Positions 1 to 8,070 of a stretch of 64,000 bases of DNA are shown here, piece after piece (the stretch's first letter is position 1; the number at the start of each line of letters is the position of its first letter). Source of the stretch: Streptomyces zingiberis (GTDB lineage Bacteria > Actinomycetota > Actinomycetes > Streptomycetales > Streptomycetaceae); the NCBI RefSeq assembly GCF_012034935.1, contig NZ_JAATEN010000001.1:124001-188000 (forward strand), read 5' to 3'. A model generated the notes under the pieces. It worked only from the letters and a program-made list of their open reading frames with translations. It had not been told where the DNA came from and did not search any database. Both the position numbers and the translations under genes were made by a program.

Positions 1-18
1 AGAACGTAGGCTGCTTCC

Positions 19-2313
19 ATGACGGACAAGCGCTCCGGCGGCGGCCGCCCGACCCCGCACTCGACCACACGGCAGGCCGCCAAGTTCCTCGGTGTCAGCC
101 TGCTCTCCGGTGCCGTGCTGGCCGGCCTGGCGCTTCCGGCCGCCGGCGCACTGGGTCTGGCGGCGAAGGGGACGGCCCAGGGGTTCGAGGAACTCCCCGC
201 CAACCTCAAGCGCCCCCCGCTGAGCCAGAAGACCAGCATCCTGGACGCCGAGGGCGGTCTCATCGCCAGCGTCTACTCGCGGGACCGGACGGTGGTGCCG
301 CTCGACAAGGTCTCGCCGCACATGCGCAAGGCGATCGTGGCCATCGAGGACGCCCGGTTCTACGAGCACGGCGCCGTCGACCTCAAGGGCGTGCTCCGCG
401 CCGTCAACCGCAACGCGCAGGCCGGCGAGGTCTCCGAGGGCGCGTCGACGCTGACCCAGCAGTACGTGAAGAACGTCTTCGTCGAGGAGGCGGGGAACGA
501 CAAGGAGAAGTTCCAGGCCGCCACCCAGCAGACCCTCGGCCGCAAGATCCAGGAGCTGAAGTACGCGATCCAGGTCGAGGAAGAACTGGGCAAGAAGAAG
601 ATCCTGGAGAACTACCTCAACATCACCTACTTCAGCCAGCAGGCCTACGGCGTCGAGGCCGCGGCGAAGCGTTACTTCAGCAAGTCCGCCAAGGACCTGG
701 AGCTGGAGGAGGCCGCGCTGCTGGCCGGGATCGTCCAGTCGCCGAGCCGCTGGGACCCGATCCTCAACCCCGAGGCGGGGACCCAGCGGCGCAACACCGT
801 GCTGGACCGGATGGCGCGGCAGGGGGACATCAGCACGGCGGAGGCGGCCGAGGCCAAGGAGAAGCCGCTGGGCCTGAAGGTCAGCAGACCGCAGAACGGC
901 TGCATCACGGCGGTGAACGGCGCGGGCTTCTTCTGTGACTACGTCCGCGAGGTCTTCCTCGGCAGCGAGGAGTTCGGCAAGACCCGCGAGGCGCGCAACC
1001 AGCGGTGGAACGAGGGTGGGCTGACGATCCGCACCACCCTCGACCCGAAGTCGCAGAAGGCCGTGCAGGCCTCGATCAAGGAGCACGTCTACCAGGGCGA
1101 CGAGGTGGCCGCCGCGATGTCCCTGGTCGAGCCGGGCACCGGCAAGATCCGCGGCATGGGCCAGTCCCGCCCGTACGGCATGGACACATCGAAGAACGAG
1201 AGCACGATCAACTTCTCCGTGGACGACGCCATGGGCGGCGGCGTGGGGTACCAGCCCGGCTCGACGTTCAAGCCGATCGTCGCGGCGGCGGCGATCGAGC
1301 GCGGCGTGAACCCGACGCGCTCCTACCCCTCCCCGTACGAGATGCAGTACCCGAGCCCCGTCCCCAAGTGCGAGGGACAGTGGTCGGAGCAGAACCCGCC
1401 CAAGGTCGCGAACGAGAACGAGAGCGAGGTCGGCCCGTACGGGATGCGGGAGGCCACCGCCAAGTCGGTCAACACCTACTACGTCTCGCTCATCAGTGAC
1501 ATCGGTATCTGCCCGGTGGTGGAACTGGCCGAGAAGATGGGCGCCACACCGGCCGCCGGCGGGAAGCTCAAGGAGGTGCCCTCCCTCACGCTGGGCGTCC
1601 AGGAGATGTCCCCGCTGACGATGGCCGCGGCCTACGCCACCTTCGCCAGCCGTGGCGTCTACTGCACGCCGGTCGCGATCGAGTCGATCAAGGACGCGAA
1701 CGGCACGTCACTGAAGGTCCCGGAGGGCAAGTGCGCCCGGGCCATGAAGGAGCGCACCGCCGACACGATCAACACCCTGCTGAAGGGCGTCGTCGAGGAC
1801 GGCACCGGCACCCAGGCCGGGCTGAGCGGCCGGCCGAGCGCGGGCAAGACCGGCACCACCGACTCCCGCTACGCCGCCTGGTTCGTGGGCTACACGCCCA
1901 ACATGTCCGGAGCGGTCTGGGTCGGCGACCCGCAGCACAAGCGGAACATGGTCGACATCACCATCGGCGGCGACTACCACCCCAAGGTCTTCGGCGGCGG
2001 GGTGCCCGGCCCGATCTGGCGGGACGCGATGAGCGGCGCCCTGGCGGGCAAGGAAGCACCCGGCTTCACCGAGGTGCAGATCTCCGACCCGCCGAAGCCC
2101 GGCGGCAACGGCGGCGGCGACCGGGGCGGAGAGGGGAACGGCGGCCGGCCCGGGAACGGGAACGGCGGCGGTGGTGGTGGCGGCGGGAACGGCGGCGGCA
2201 GCCCGTTCCCGGACTTCAGCTTCCCGCCGGACGCCATCGGCGGAGGCGGCAACGGCGGGGGCTTCGGCGGGAACGGCGGCGGCAACGGCGGCTGGCGGCC
2301 GGGGAACCGCTGA
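19..2313 (+). CDS. Class A penicillin-binding protein (bifunctional transglycosylase/transpeptidase)
   Basis: Membrane-anchored peptidoglycan synthase of 764 residues that polymerises and cross-links glycan strands outside the membrane. Residues about 23-50 form the N-terminal membrane anchor. A GT51 transglycosylase domain follows, with the catalytic Glu at 110 in AIEDARFYEH and the STLTQQYVKN motif. The transpeptidase domain carries all three active-site motifs: STFK at 415-418, SVN at 483-485 and KTG at 610-612. The last 75 residues are a Gly/Asn-rich low-complexity tail with no domain, common in Streptomyces PBPs. The ATG is 19 bases into the window, so an upstream promoter is not visible. 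A strong terminator follows. In Streptomyces a PBP like this often lies beside wblA, which would be off the left edge (inference). Confidence 0.95.
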   Translation: MTDKRSGGGRPTPHSTTRQAAKFLGVSLLSGAVLAGLALPAAGALGLAAKGTAQGFEELPANLKRPPLSQKTSILDAEGGLIASVYSRDRTVVPLDKVSPHMRKAIVAIEDARFYEHGAVDLKGVLRAVNRNAQAGEVSEGASTLTQQYVKNVFVEEAGNDKEKFQAATQQTLGRKIQELKYAIQVEEELGKKKILENYLNITYFSQQAYGVEAAAKRYFSKSAKDLELEEAALLAGIVQSPSRWDPILNPEAGTQRRNTVLDRMARQGDISTAEAAEAKEKPLGLKVSRPQNGCITAVNGAGFFCDYVREVFLGSEEFGKTREARNQRWNEGGLTIRTTLDPKSQKAVQASIKEHVYQGDEVAAAMSLVEPGTGKIRGMGQSRPYGMDTSKNESTINFSVDDAMGGGVGYQPGSTFKPIVAAAAIERGVNPTRSYPSPYEMQYPSPVPKCEGQWSEQNPPKVANENESEVGPYGMREATAKSVNTYYVSLISDIGICPVVELAEKMGATPAAGGKLKEVPSLTLGVQEMSPLTMAAAYATFASRGVYCTPVAIESIKDANGTSLKVPEGKCARAMKERTADTINTLLKGVVEDGTGTQAGLSGRPSAGKTGTTDSRYAAWFVGYTPNMSGAVWVGDPQHKRNMVDITIGGDYHPKVFGGGVPGPIWRDAMSGALAGKEAPGFTEVQISDPPKPGGNGGGDRGGEGNGGRPGNGNGGGGGGGGNGGGSPFPDFSFPPDAIGGGGNGGGFGGNGGGNGGWRPGNR

Positions 2314-2358
2314 CCGGTCACCGCCAGGGGGCCTCACCGGCCCGGTCACCGGCCCGGC

Positions 2359-2410
2359 AGAGCCCTCCCCGGCGCGCGAACCAGGTGGTTCGCGCGCCGG
2401 GGAGGGCTCT
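2359..2410. terminator. Rho-independent terminator, 24-bp perfect stem
   Basis: A perfect inverted repeat pairs 2359-2382 with 2387-2410 around an AGGT loop, followed by TTCCC. It lies between the convergent PBP and YqeY genes, so it can serve both strands. Confidence 0.9.
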
Positions 2411-2494
2411 TTCCCGTCTTCGGCATCCACGTGCCCGTGGGGAAGGGCGCCCGCCCGTCCGTGAGGCCGGCCCCCACCCCTGCGCGGCCGGAGC

Positions 2495-2962
2495 TCAGCC
2501 CGCCGCGAGACGCTTCTTGACCTGCGCGGCGACCCGTCCGCCCTCGGCCCGGCCCGCGACCTTCGGGTTCACGATCTTCATCACGGCGCCCATGGCGCGC
2601 GGGCCCTCGGCCCCACCGGCCACGGCCTCCCGGACGGCCTCGTCCACGATCGCGGAGAGCTCCTCGTCCGACAGCTGCCGCGGCAGGTACTCCGCCAGCA
2701 CCTCGCCCTCGGCCCGCTCCCGCTCGGCCGACTCCGTACGACCGCCCTGCGCGAAGGCCTCGGCGGACTCGCGGCGCTTCTTCGCCTCGCGGGCGATCAC
2801 CTTCCGCACCTCGTCGTCGGAGAGTTCACGGGACGTGGTGCCCGCGACCTCCTCCTTGGTGATCGCGGTGAGGGTCAGCCGGAGCGTGGAGGAACGCAGC
2901 TCGTCGCGGGACCTGATGGCCGCGGTGAGGTCCTCCTGCAGGCGGTTCTTGAGCGTGGTCAT
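2495..2962 (-). CDS. GatB/YqeY domain-containing protein
   Basis: Protein of 155 residues, the usual length of the YqeY family, which is related to the tail domain of the GatB amidotransferase subunit. It begins MTTLKNRLQEDLTAAIRSRD and has the family features KEEVAGTT, FAQGGRTE, EYLPRQLSDEEL and a C-terminal MGAVMKIVNPKVAGRAEGG. The function of stand-alone YqeY is not well defined; a tRNA or amidotransferase link is only by homology. The reading frame stays open far upstream into low-complexity sequence, but the ATG at 2962 is the family start. It converges with the PBP gene across a shared terminator. Confidence 0.9.
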   Translation of the reverse strand: MTTLKNRLQEDLTAAIRSRDELRSSTLRLTLTAITKEEVAGTTSRELSDDEVRKVIAREAKKRRESAEAFAQGGRTESAERERAEGEVLAEYLPRQLSDEELSAIVDEAVREAVAGGAEGPRAMGAVMKIVNPKVAGRAEGGRVAAQVKKRLAAG

Positions 2963-3081
2963 GCCGTGAGTCTGCCAGGAAGGCCCACGATCGGCCCAGC
3001 TCATTCCCCCCGGGCTCTCCGGGGGCGCACGGCACGCGCTCCGCGAGGGCCTCGCGGAGCGCGCCCCGCACCGGCTCCCGC

Positions 3082-3155
3082 GCGGACGGGCGGACGGGCG
3101 GACGGGCGGACGGGCGGACGGGCGGACGAAGGGGCGGACGGACGGACGGGCGGTA
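3082..3155. repeat. Tandem 8-bp repeat (CGGACGGG)
   Basis: About five consecutive CGGACGGG units, then degenerate copies (CGGACGAA, GGCGGACG, GACGGGCG). A simple-sequence tract in a divergent intergenic region; copy number is likely variable between strains (inference). Confidence 0.85.
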
Positions 3156-3396
3156 GGGGGCGTCCCGTCACGCAGCGCCCGCCCCGCCCCGTCCGCCGGG
3201 GCCCTACCCACCGGGGGGCCATGCCCCGTGGCCCGCTCCGTGGCCCGCTCCGGTGGCGGCTTCCCGGGACGGCTTCCCAGGGCGGTGTGGTACGGCTGCC
3301 GTGGCGTCGGCCGTACCCGGGAGCGCATGGGCCCGGGGCCCGGACCACGGCCCGCCCATGGTCACGCGCCTCCCGCGCCGGCACGTGCCCCCGGCC

Positions 3397-3441
3397 GGCA
3401 CCCGGCACCCGGCACCCGGCACCCGGCACCCGGCACCCGGC
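3397..3441. repeat. Tandem 7-bp repeat (GGCACCC), six copies
   Basis: Six perfect GGCACCC units run from 3397 to 3438, ending about 55 bases before the metallophosphoesterase start. They may affect spacing in its promoter region (inference). Confidence 0.85.
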
Positions 3442-3493
3442 CACATGATCACTACGTGCCGCCGCATCCCTCTCCCTCTGCGACGATGGACCC

Positions 3494-4426
3494 ATGCGCG
3501 CGCGATACGCAGTACCCCTGGGAATCACGGCGGTGGGAGCGGCGGGCCTCGCCTACTCCGCCGGTTTCGAAGTCCGCTCGTTCCGGCTCCGGCGGGTGAC
3601 GGCACCCGTCCTGCCCCGCGGGATGCGACCGCTGCGCGTCCTGCACGTCTCCGACATCCACATGGTCGGCGGCCAGCGGAAGAAGCAGCGCTGGCTGCGC
3701 GAACTCGCCGGTCTCCGGCCGGACTTCGTCGTCAACACGGGTGACAACCTCTCCGACCCGGAGGGCGTGCCGGAGCTGCTGGACGCGCTCGGGCCGCTGA
3801 TGGAGTTCCCCGGCACCTACGTCTTCGGTTCGAACGACTACTACGCGCCCCGCCTGCGCAACCCCGCCCGTTACCTGCTGGAGAAGGCGCGCCGGCAGCA
3901 CGGGCTCAACGGCAAGGACGACCCGGCGATGGGCGTCGACCGCAACCCGTGGGAGAGCATGCGGGACGCGTTCGACGCCGCCGGCTGGGTGGGGCTCTCC
4001 AACTCGCGCGGGCGGCTGAAACTGGACGGCGTCGAACTCGCCCTCACCGGCCTGGACGACCCCCACATCAAGCGCGACCGCTACGAGGAGGTCGCGGGCG
4101 GTCCCGAGCCCGACGCCGACTTCTCCCTGGCCGTGGTGCACGCGCCGTACCTGCGCGCGCTGGACGCCTTCACGGCGGACGGCTACCCGCTGATCCTGGC
4201 CGGCCACACCCACGGCGGCCAGCTCTGCGTCCCGTTCTACGGCGCCCTGGTCACCAACTGCGACCTGGACACCGCACGCGTCAAGGGCCTCTCCACCCAC
4301 CGGACCGCCGGCCGGCGCGCGCACCTCCACGTCTCCGCGGGCTGCGGCACCAACCGCTACACCCCGTTCCGCTTCGCCTGCCCCCCGGAGGCGACACTGC
4401 TGACCCTGACGGAGCGGGAGGACTGA
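3494..4426 (+). CDS. Metallophosphoesterase (calcineurin-like)
   Basis: 310-residue dinuclear-metal phosphoesterase. The fold's metal motifs are in order: D54-x-H56 (VSDIHM), G83-D84 (NTGDN), the GNHD-equivalent SND at 113-115 with His replaced by Tyr, an HAP motif around 216 and GHTHGG at 237-242. Residues 5-23 are hydrophobic and could anchor it to the membrane, as in the YaeI/YkuE-type membrane-associated phosphodiesterases. The substrate cannot be told from sequence. The ATG at 3494 is the first in-frame start and has only a weak upstream purine run. No partner gene shares its strand before tRNA-Pro. Confidence 0.92.
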   Translation: MRARYAVPLGITAVGAAGLAYSAGFEVRSFRLRRVTAPVLPRGMRPLRVLHVSDIHMVGGQRKKQRWLRELAGLRPDFVVNTGDNLSDPEGVPELLDALGPLMEFPGTYVFGSNDYYAPRLRNPARYLLEKARRQHGLNGKDDPAMGVDRNPWESMRDAFDAAGWVGLSNSRGRLKLDGVELALTGLDDPHIKRDRYEEVAGGPEPDADFSLAVVHAPYLRALDAFTADGYPLILAGHTHGGQLCVPFYGALVTNCDLDTARVKGLSTHRTAGRRAHLHVSAGCGTNRYTPFRFACPPEATLLTLTERED

Positions 4427-4563
4427 GGCGAGGAGTGGGGCGGGGACCCGGGCGCGTCGGCCGGTGACAGAGCCGCCCGGCCCGCCCGGCGCGCCCTGGA
4501 CAACCCCTCCCACCTGCGTCTCCCCGCCCCGGACGGCCACCCCGCCGGCCCCCGGTTATCGGA

Positions 4564-4593
4564 TTTCGCCTGGAGCCGCGGGTCCGCTAAAGT
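4564..4593 (+). promoter_or_regulatory. Possible tRNA-Pro promoter
   Basis: TTTCGC at 4564-4569 and TAAAGT at 4588-4593 are 18 bases apart and end 14 bases before the tRNA. They fit a housekeeping sigma-70 promoter only loosely at -35. Confidence 0.35.
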
Positions 4594-4607
4594 AGAGCTC
4601 GTTGCTT

Positions 4608-4681
4608 CGGGGTGTGGCGCAGCTTGGCAGCGCGCTTCGTTCGGGACGAAGAGGTCGTGGGTTCAAATCCCGCCACCCCGA
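4608..4681 (+). tRNA. tRNA-Pro (anticodon CGG)
   Basis: A full cloverleaf can be folded. The acceptor CGGGGTG at 4608-4614 pairs with CACCCCG at 4674-4680, with discriminator A at 4681. The anticodon stem CTTCG/CGAAG encloses the loop TTCGGGA, giving anticodon CGG at 4642-4644. The T-arm is GTGGG-TTCAAAT-CCCGC. CCA is not encoded. A terminator follows 16 bases downstream, and a transposase remnant lies beyond it, typical of tRNA-adjacent accessory DNA. Confidence 0.96.
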
Positions 4682-4696
4682 CAGAGAAGTACCAGG

Positions 4697-4732
4697 TCAG
4701 GGGCCTGATCCGCTAGCGGGTCAGGCCCCTGA
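4697..4732 (+). terminator. Terminator after tRNA-Pro
   Basis: A 17-bp stem with one G-U pair, starting TCAGGGGCCTGA and ending TCAGGCCCCTGA, closes around a two-base loop within CGCTAGCG. Confidence 0.85.
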
Positions 4733-5019
4733 GTGGTTCCGGGGGCCATTCTGGGAGCCATTGGGGAGCCGACTTCGAAATCCGGCTCCCCGGGAGCGCT
4801 GGTGACGCCCCTCAGAAGCCCGACACCTCCGAGCGCAATCGACTCACCTTCAGTTCAAGCGGCCGACTCCTGCCCCCGGCCGACTTCCTCCGGTGGATCG
4901 AGAAGCCTGAAGTCACAGTCGCCCGGCCGACGCCCCAAGCGCTGCGCTGGTTCCGCGAACGCGGCTGCGTGCATTGCCCGGCCCGCGATGCCGGCACCTC
5001 ACAGGCCGCCGGCTACCGC

Positions 5020-5235
5020 TATCCACCAAGACATTGATATCCCCGCCGCCCCCGACAAGCACCTCGCTGTGGGTCTCCGACACCGACCCTGGCTCCACAC
5101 CCGACATCACCGCCGCCCGCATCCACACACTTCCGGCAGCGTGCAAGTCGGCGGCCGACCGCCTGCCCACCCTGGCCGACAAAGGCCACGTCGGCGCCAC
5201 GGACGCACCTCCGCACGGGCGGCGGACCTTGACCG
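5020..5235 (+). pseudogene. IS5-type DDE transposase fragment
   Basis: One forward frame reads TSLWVSDTDPGSTPDITAAR and then LPTLADKGHVGATD. This matches the catalytic-core segment of IS5-group (DDE_Tnp_4) transposases common in Streptomyces, where WVSD..PGS.HDLTAAR and LADKGY.GA are conserved. Only about 60 residues survive. No start, no N-terminal domain and no terminal inverted repeats are visible, and the frame runs out of homology near 5215, where the opposite-strand reductase ends. The preceding 4733-5019 shows no recognisable gene. I read this as the scar of an old insertion next to tRNA-Pro. Confidence 0.7.
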
Positions 5236-6252
5236 TCAGACGGCGCGTGCGGCCGGGGGGCGGCGGCGCAGGGTGGGGTCCTGCAGAGCGGGTGGCTGGT
5301 AGTCCTGGTCGAGGACGCCTACGTCGGTGCCAGGTGGGACGATGTGGTCGATCCTGTCGAGGAGGTCGTCGCTCAGCCGCACGTCGAAGCCCGCGATGAG
5401 ATCGTCGAGGTGAGCCATCGTGCGAGCGCCCGCCAAGGCGCTGGTGACGCCTGGATGGGTGATGGCGAACGCCATGGCGAGGTGGGTCAGCGGCAGGCCC
5501 GCCTCCTCCGCGAGGGTGATGAGCTGCTCGACGGTGTCGACGCGGCGTTCGTCGTTGAGATGACTGAAGAAGCCTCCGCGGCTGAGGGGGTTCGGCCGGT
5601 TCCTGCGTACGCGGCCGGTGAGCATCCCCTGGGCGAGGGGACCCCAGACCATGACGCCCATACCGTGGCGCTGGGCAACGGGCAGGACCTCACGCTCGGC
5701 GCCACGGTTGAGCAGGGAGTAGGGCGGCTGCTCGGTGTGGAAGCGCTCCAGGTTCCGGCGCTCCGCCACCCACTGGGCCTCGACGATCTCGGAGGCGGGG
5801 GTGGTGGACGAACCGATGGCGCGAACCTTGCCGCTGCGGATGAGGTCGGTGAGCGCCGACAGGGTCACCTCGGTGTCCGTGGAGGGGTCCAGGCGATGCA
5901 CCTGGTAGACGTCGATGTGGTCCGTCTGAAGCCTGCGCAGCGAGTTCTCGACGGCCTGCATGATCCAGCGACGCGAGGTGCCCCGCTGATTGGGGAACTC
6001 GCCGGCGGGCAGGCCGAACTTCGTCGCCAGGACGACCTGGTCGCGGCGCCCCTTGAGGGCCCTGCCGACCACCTCCTCCGAGTCGCCGTACGCGTCGGCG
6101 GTGTCGAGGAAGTTGATGCCGGCGTCCAGAGCCCTGTGGATGATGCGCGCCGACTCCCCGGGCTCGTTGCCCATGCGGGTGGCGTACATCAACGTCCCGA
6201 GCGCGTACGGACTGACCCTGATTCCGGTGCGGCCAAGGGCGCGGTACTGCAT
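5236..6252 (-). CDS. Aldo/keto reductase
   Basis: 338-residue NADPH-dependent oxidoreductase of the AKR superfamily with a TIM-barrel fold; the physiological carbonyl substrate is unknown. It starts MQYRALGRTGIRVSPYALG, and the catalytic tetrad is visible as D50, Y55, K78 and H119 (FLDTADAYG, ATKFG, YQVHRLD). The longer open frame upstream is unlikely to be used: the ATG at 6252 has GGAGG six bases upstream and matches the family start. It is divergent from a TetR gene 113 bases away, and two palindromes in between suggest that TetR represses this gene. Confidence 0.93.
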   Translation of the reverse strand: MQYRALGRTGIRVSPYALGTLMYATRMGNEPGESARIIHRALDAGINFLDTADAYGDSEEVVGRALKGRRDQVVLATKFGLPAGEFPNQRGTSRRWIMQAVENSLRRLQTDHIDVYQVHRLDPSTDTEVTLSALTDLIRSGKVRAIGSSTTPASEIVEAQWVAERRNLERFHTEQPPYSLLNRGAEREVLPVAQRHGMGVMVWGPLAQGMLTGRVRRNRPNPLSRGGFFSHLNDERRVDTVEQLITLAEEAGLPLTHLAMAFAITHPGVTSALAGARTMAHLDDLIAGFDVRLSDDLLDRIDHIVPPGTDVGVLDQDYQPPALQDPTLRRRPPAARAV

Positions 6253-6305
6253 GGATCCTCCGGTTGCGATCGGGGTGCCGATCGGCACCGTAGACTCGGA
6301 GCAAG

Positions 6306-6347
6306 CGGAAAGCTCTTCCGGAACCAGGATACGGAAAGCCTTTCCGG
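6306..6347. promoter_or_regulatory. Twin palindromic operators for the TetR/aldo-keto reductase pair
   Basis: CGGAAAGCTCTTCCGG at 6306-6321 and CGGAAAGCCTTTCCGG at 6332-6347 are near-identical palindromes with GGAA-N5-TTCC cores, 26 bp apart. They lie between divergent starts, 18 bases before the TetR ATG. Their symmetry and position fit TetR-type operators controlling both genes (inference). Confidence 0.7.
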
Positions 6348-6365
6348 ATAACAATCGGAGTCACC

Positions 6366-6953
6366 ATGCCTGATACATCCCCGTCCGGAGGGGGGCGCCG
6401 CCGCCGGGTCGACGCGCAGCGCAACCTGCACGCTCTCGTCGACGCCGCGCGCCTGGTCTTCGACACCACCGGCGTGGACGCGCCCGCCAAGGAGATCGCG
6501 GACCTCGCCGGCGTCGGCGTGGGCACGCTCTACCGGCACTTCCCACTCCGCTCCGACCTGGTCAAGGCGGTTGTGGAGACCGGGATCGACGGCATTGCCG
6601 ACCTGGGACCCCAGCTCTCCGCCGAGCGCGAGCCGGCGGACGCCCTCACCGAGTGGCTGCGGCGGTACGCGGTCTTCCTGGAGACCAAGCGGGGCCTCGC
6701 CCCGGCTCTGCACTCGGGCGACCCCGCCTACAAGGAGCTTCCCGGCTACTTCCTGGAGAAGGTCGGCCCCGCCCTTGCCGCGCTGCTCGACGCCGCCGTG
6801 GCCGCGGGAGTGGCCCGCGAGGACGTCGGCGCCCACGACGTGCTCCACGCGATCGCCCACCTGTGCATGCCCGTGCCGGTCGAACGCCCCGCATACCAAC
6901 CGCAGCGGATGGTGGCCGTGTTCGCCGACGGCCTGCTCACCCGGGAGCGGTGA
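6366..6953 (+). CDS. TetR family transcriptional regulator
   Basis: 195-residue one-component repressor. The N-terminal DNA-binding domain spans about residues 18-65 with the typical helix-turn-helix EIADLAGVGVGTLYRHFPLR. The all-helical C-terminal ligand domain resembles the SbtR-like class (EWLRRYAVFLETKRGLAPAL). The ATG at 6366 has CGGAG six bases upstream. It sits divergent to an aldo/keto reductase across twin palindromes, so it probably represses itself and the reductase; the inducer is unknown. Confidence 0.92.
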   Translation: MPDTSPSGGGRRRRVDAQRNLHALVDAARLVFDTTGVDAPAKEIADLAGVGVGTLYRHFPLRSDLVKAVVETGIDGIADLGPQLSAEREPADALTEWLRRYAVFLETKRGLAPALHSGDPAYKELPGYFLEKVGPALAALLDAAVAAGVAREDVGAHDVLHAIAHLCMPVPVERPAYQPQRMVAVFADGLLTRER

Positions 6954-7017
6954 CGGCCCGGCCCCGGTGCTTCGGGCGAACCGGGGTGTGTACCACCGTC
7001 ACCCCGGTCGCGCATCG

Positions 7018-7335
7018 TCACAGCCCGGCGCGTGCGACCAGGTGCCGAAGGCGGTCGTCCAGCGCCTTCTCTCCCTCCGGCGTGATCGACGCGAGGGCGA
7101 CCATGCTCGTCACGATGACGTCGCACAACTCCTTCTCCACGTCCCCCCACGAGTGGCTCGCGCCCTTCCTCGGATTCGCGCCGAGAGCGCCGTGCACGGC
7201 CTCGGCGACCTCTCCGAACTCCTCTCCGATCTTCAGCACCCGCAGCAGCCTCCGGTCCTGCCGGGCCGACGGGCCGGCCTGGTCGTCCAGCCACTGCCGG
7301 AGCTTGTCGATCGAGGTCCAGGTGTTCGCGTCCAT
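7018..7335 (-). CDS. MazG-like nucleotide pyrophosphatase family protein
   Basis: 105-residue all-alpha NTP pyrophosphohydrolase of the MazG-like class. It shows the metal-binding motif E38-E39-x2-E42 (GEEFGEVAEAV) and the second motif E69-x2-D72 (KELCDVI). Such proteins hydrolyse nucleoside triphosphates and serve as house-cleaning enzymes; the substrate is not predictable. The start at 7335 has GGAGA five bases upstream. The same frame continues without a stop into the ATP-binding gene upstream, so the alternative is one fused product reaching the ATPase domain. The separate start is favoured because of the Shine-Dalgarno site and the family length. Confidence 0.75.
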   Translation of the reverse strand: MDANTWTSIDKLRQWLDDQAGPSARQDRRLLRVLKIGEEFGEVAEAVHGALGANPRKGASHSWGDVEKELCDVIVTSMVALASITPEGEKALDDRLRHLVARAGL

Positions 7336-7922
7336 CGGGTCTCCATCGGTGCGGTGGGAGATCGGAAGAGGGGAGGGACCGGCCGGCCCGGGAGCATTCG
7401 AGGACGTCCGGGCCGTCGGCACCTCCGCCCAGACCGTCTTGCCCGTCGGGTGACGGGGCTCGGAGCCCCGGCGTGCGGCCAGGGAGTCCACCAGGAGCAG
7501 GCCGCGGCCCGACTCGCCGTCCGGGCCGGGCGGGGGTGGTGTGGCGGGGAGGCGTCTCGCGCCGGCCGCGTCGGTGACCTCGATCCGGACCAGCCCTGCC
7601 GCCTCGTCCAGGCGGAGCTGGAGGCGGAAGTCGCGCCCCGGGACGCGGCCGTGCCGCACGGCGTTCGCGGCGAGTTCGCCGACGACGAGGGCGACCGCGC
7701 ATGACACGTCCGTCGACGGCGGGTGTCCCCACTCCGCCATGCGCCGCACGGGAGGCGCCGGGCGAGCCGCGCGCCCCGGGGCGACGAGGCGAAGCGCGCG
7801 GAGAACCGCGTTACGGGCGGCGGGGGTCCGCCGGTCTCGCCGCCGGGCGGTGCGGGGGCGGCCACCGGGGTTCCGGTACTCCTCCGGGATTCTTCGCCTG
7901 ACGCGGTTGCTCCTGTGGGCAC
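7336..7922 (-). pseudogene. ATP-binding (anti-sigma/HATPase_c-like) protein, frameshifted
   Basis: Resembles the small Streptomyces GHKL-type ATP-binding proteins related to the RsbW/SpoIIAB anti-sigma kinases. The N-terminal part, RFSARFASSPRGARLARRL, is in one frame. The continuation, VRRMAEWGHPPSTD, then VVGELAANAVRHGR (N-box) and ESGRGLLLVDSLA with KTVWAE, is in another. A single missing base near 7743-7748 (in the CTCCCG run) explains the switch. After the ATPase domain the second frame runs with no stop straight into the MazG-like gene. The upstream start is uncertain: GTG at 7922 or GTG at 7865. Either the gene is broken or the base was lost in sequencing. Confidence 0.65.
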
Positions 7923-8070
7923 AGCGGTCCGTCCTTGCCTGTCGGTTCTTGAGACGTCTCACGGTGTACGCGGATCGTCACGTTCGGTGCCCAAGCATGG
8001 CCCGCCGGATCTAGGCTCAGGAAGGTGATTCATCCATATCCTTCCGCACGTAAGGAACGGGAGTAGCGCC

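Larger units (their letters stand above)
2963..3493. other. Intergenic region with two short tandem repeats
   Basis: 531 bases between the divergent YqeY and metallophosphoesterase genes. It holds promoters by position, but I could not assign convincing -35/-10 boxes. It contains the 8-bp repeat at 3082-3155 and the 7-bp repeat at 3397-3441. Open frames here are G/C-rich shadows with no recognisable protein. Confidence 0.6.

Noticed and set aside
3397..3441. Possible CRISPR-like array
   Set aside because: The 7-bp units are directly adjacent with no spacers, so this is a simple tandem repeat. No cas genes are present.
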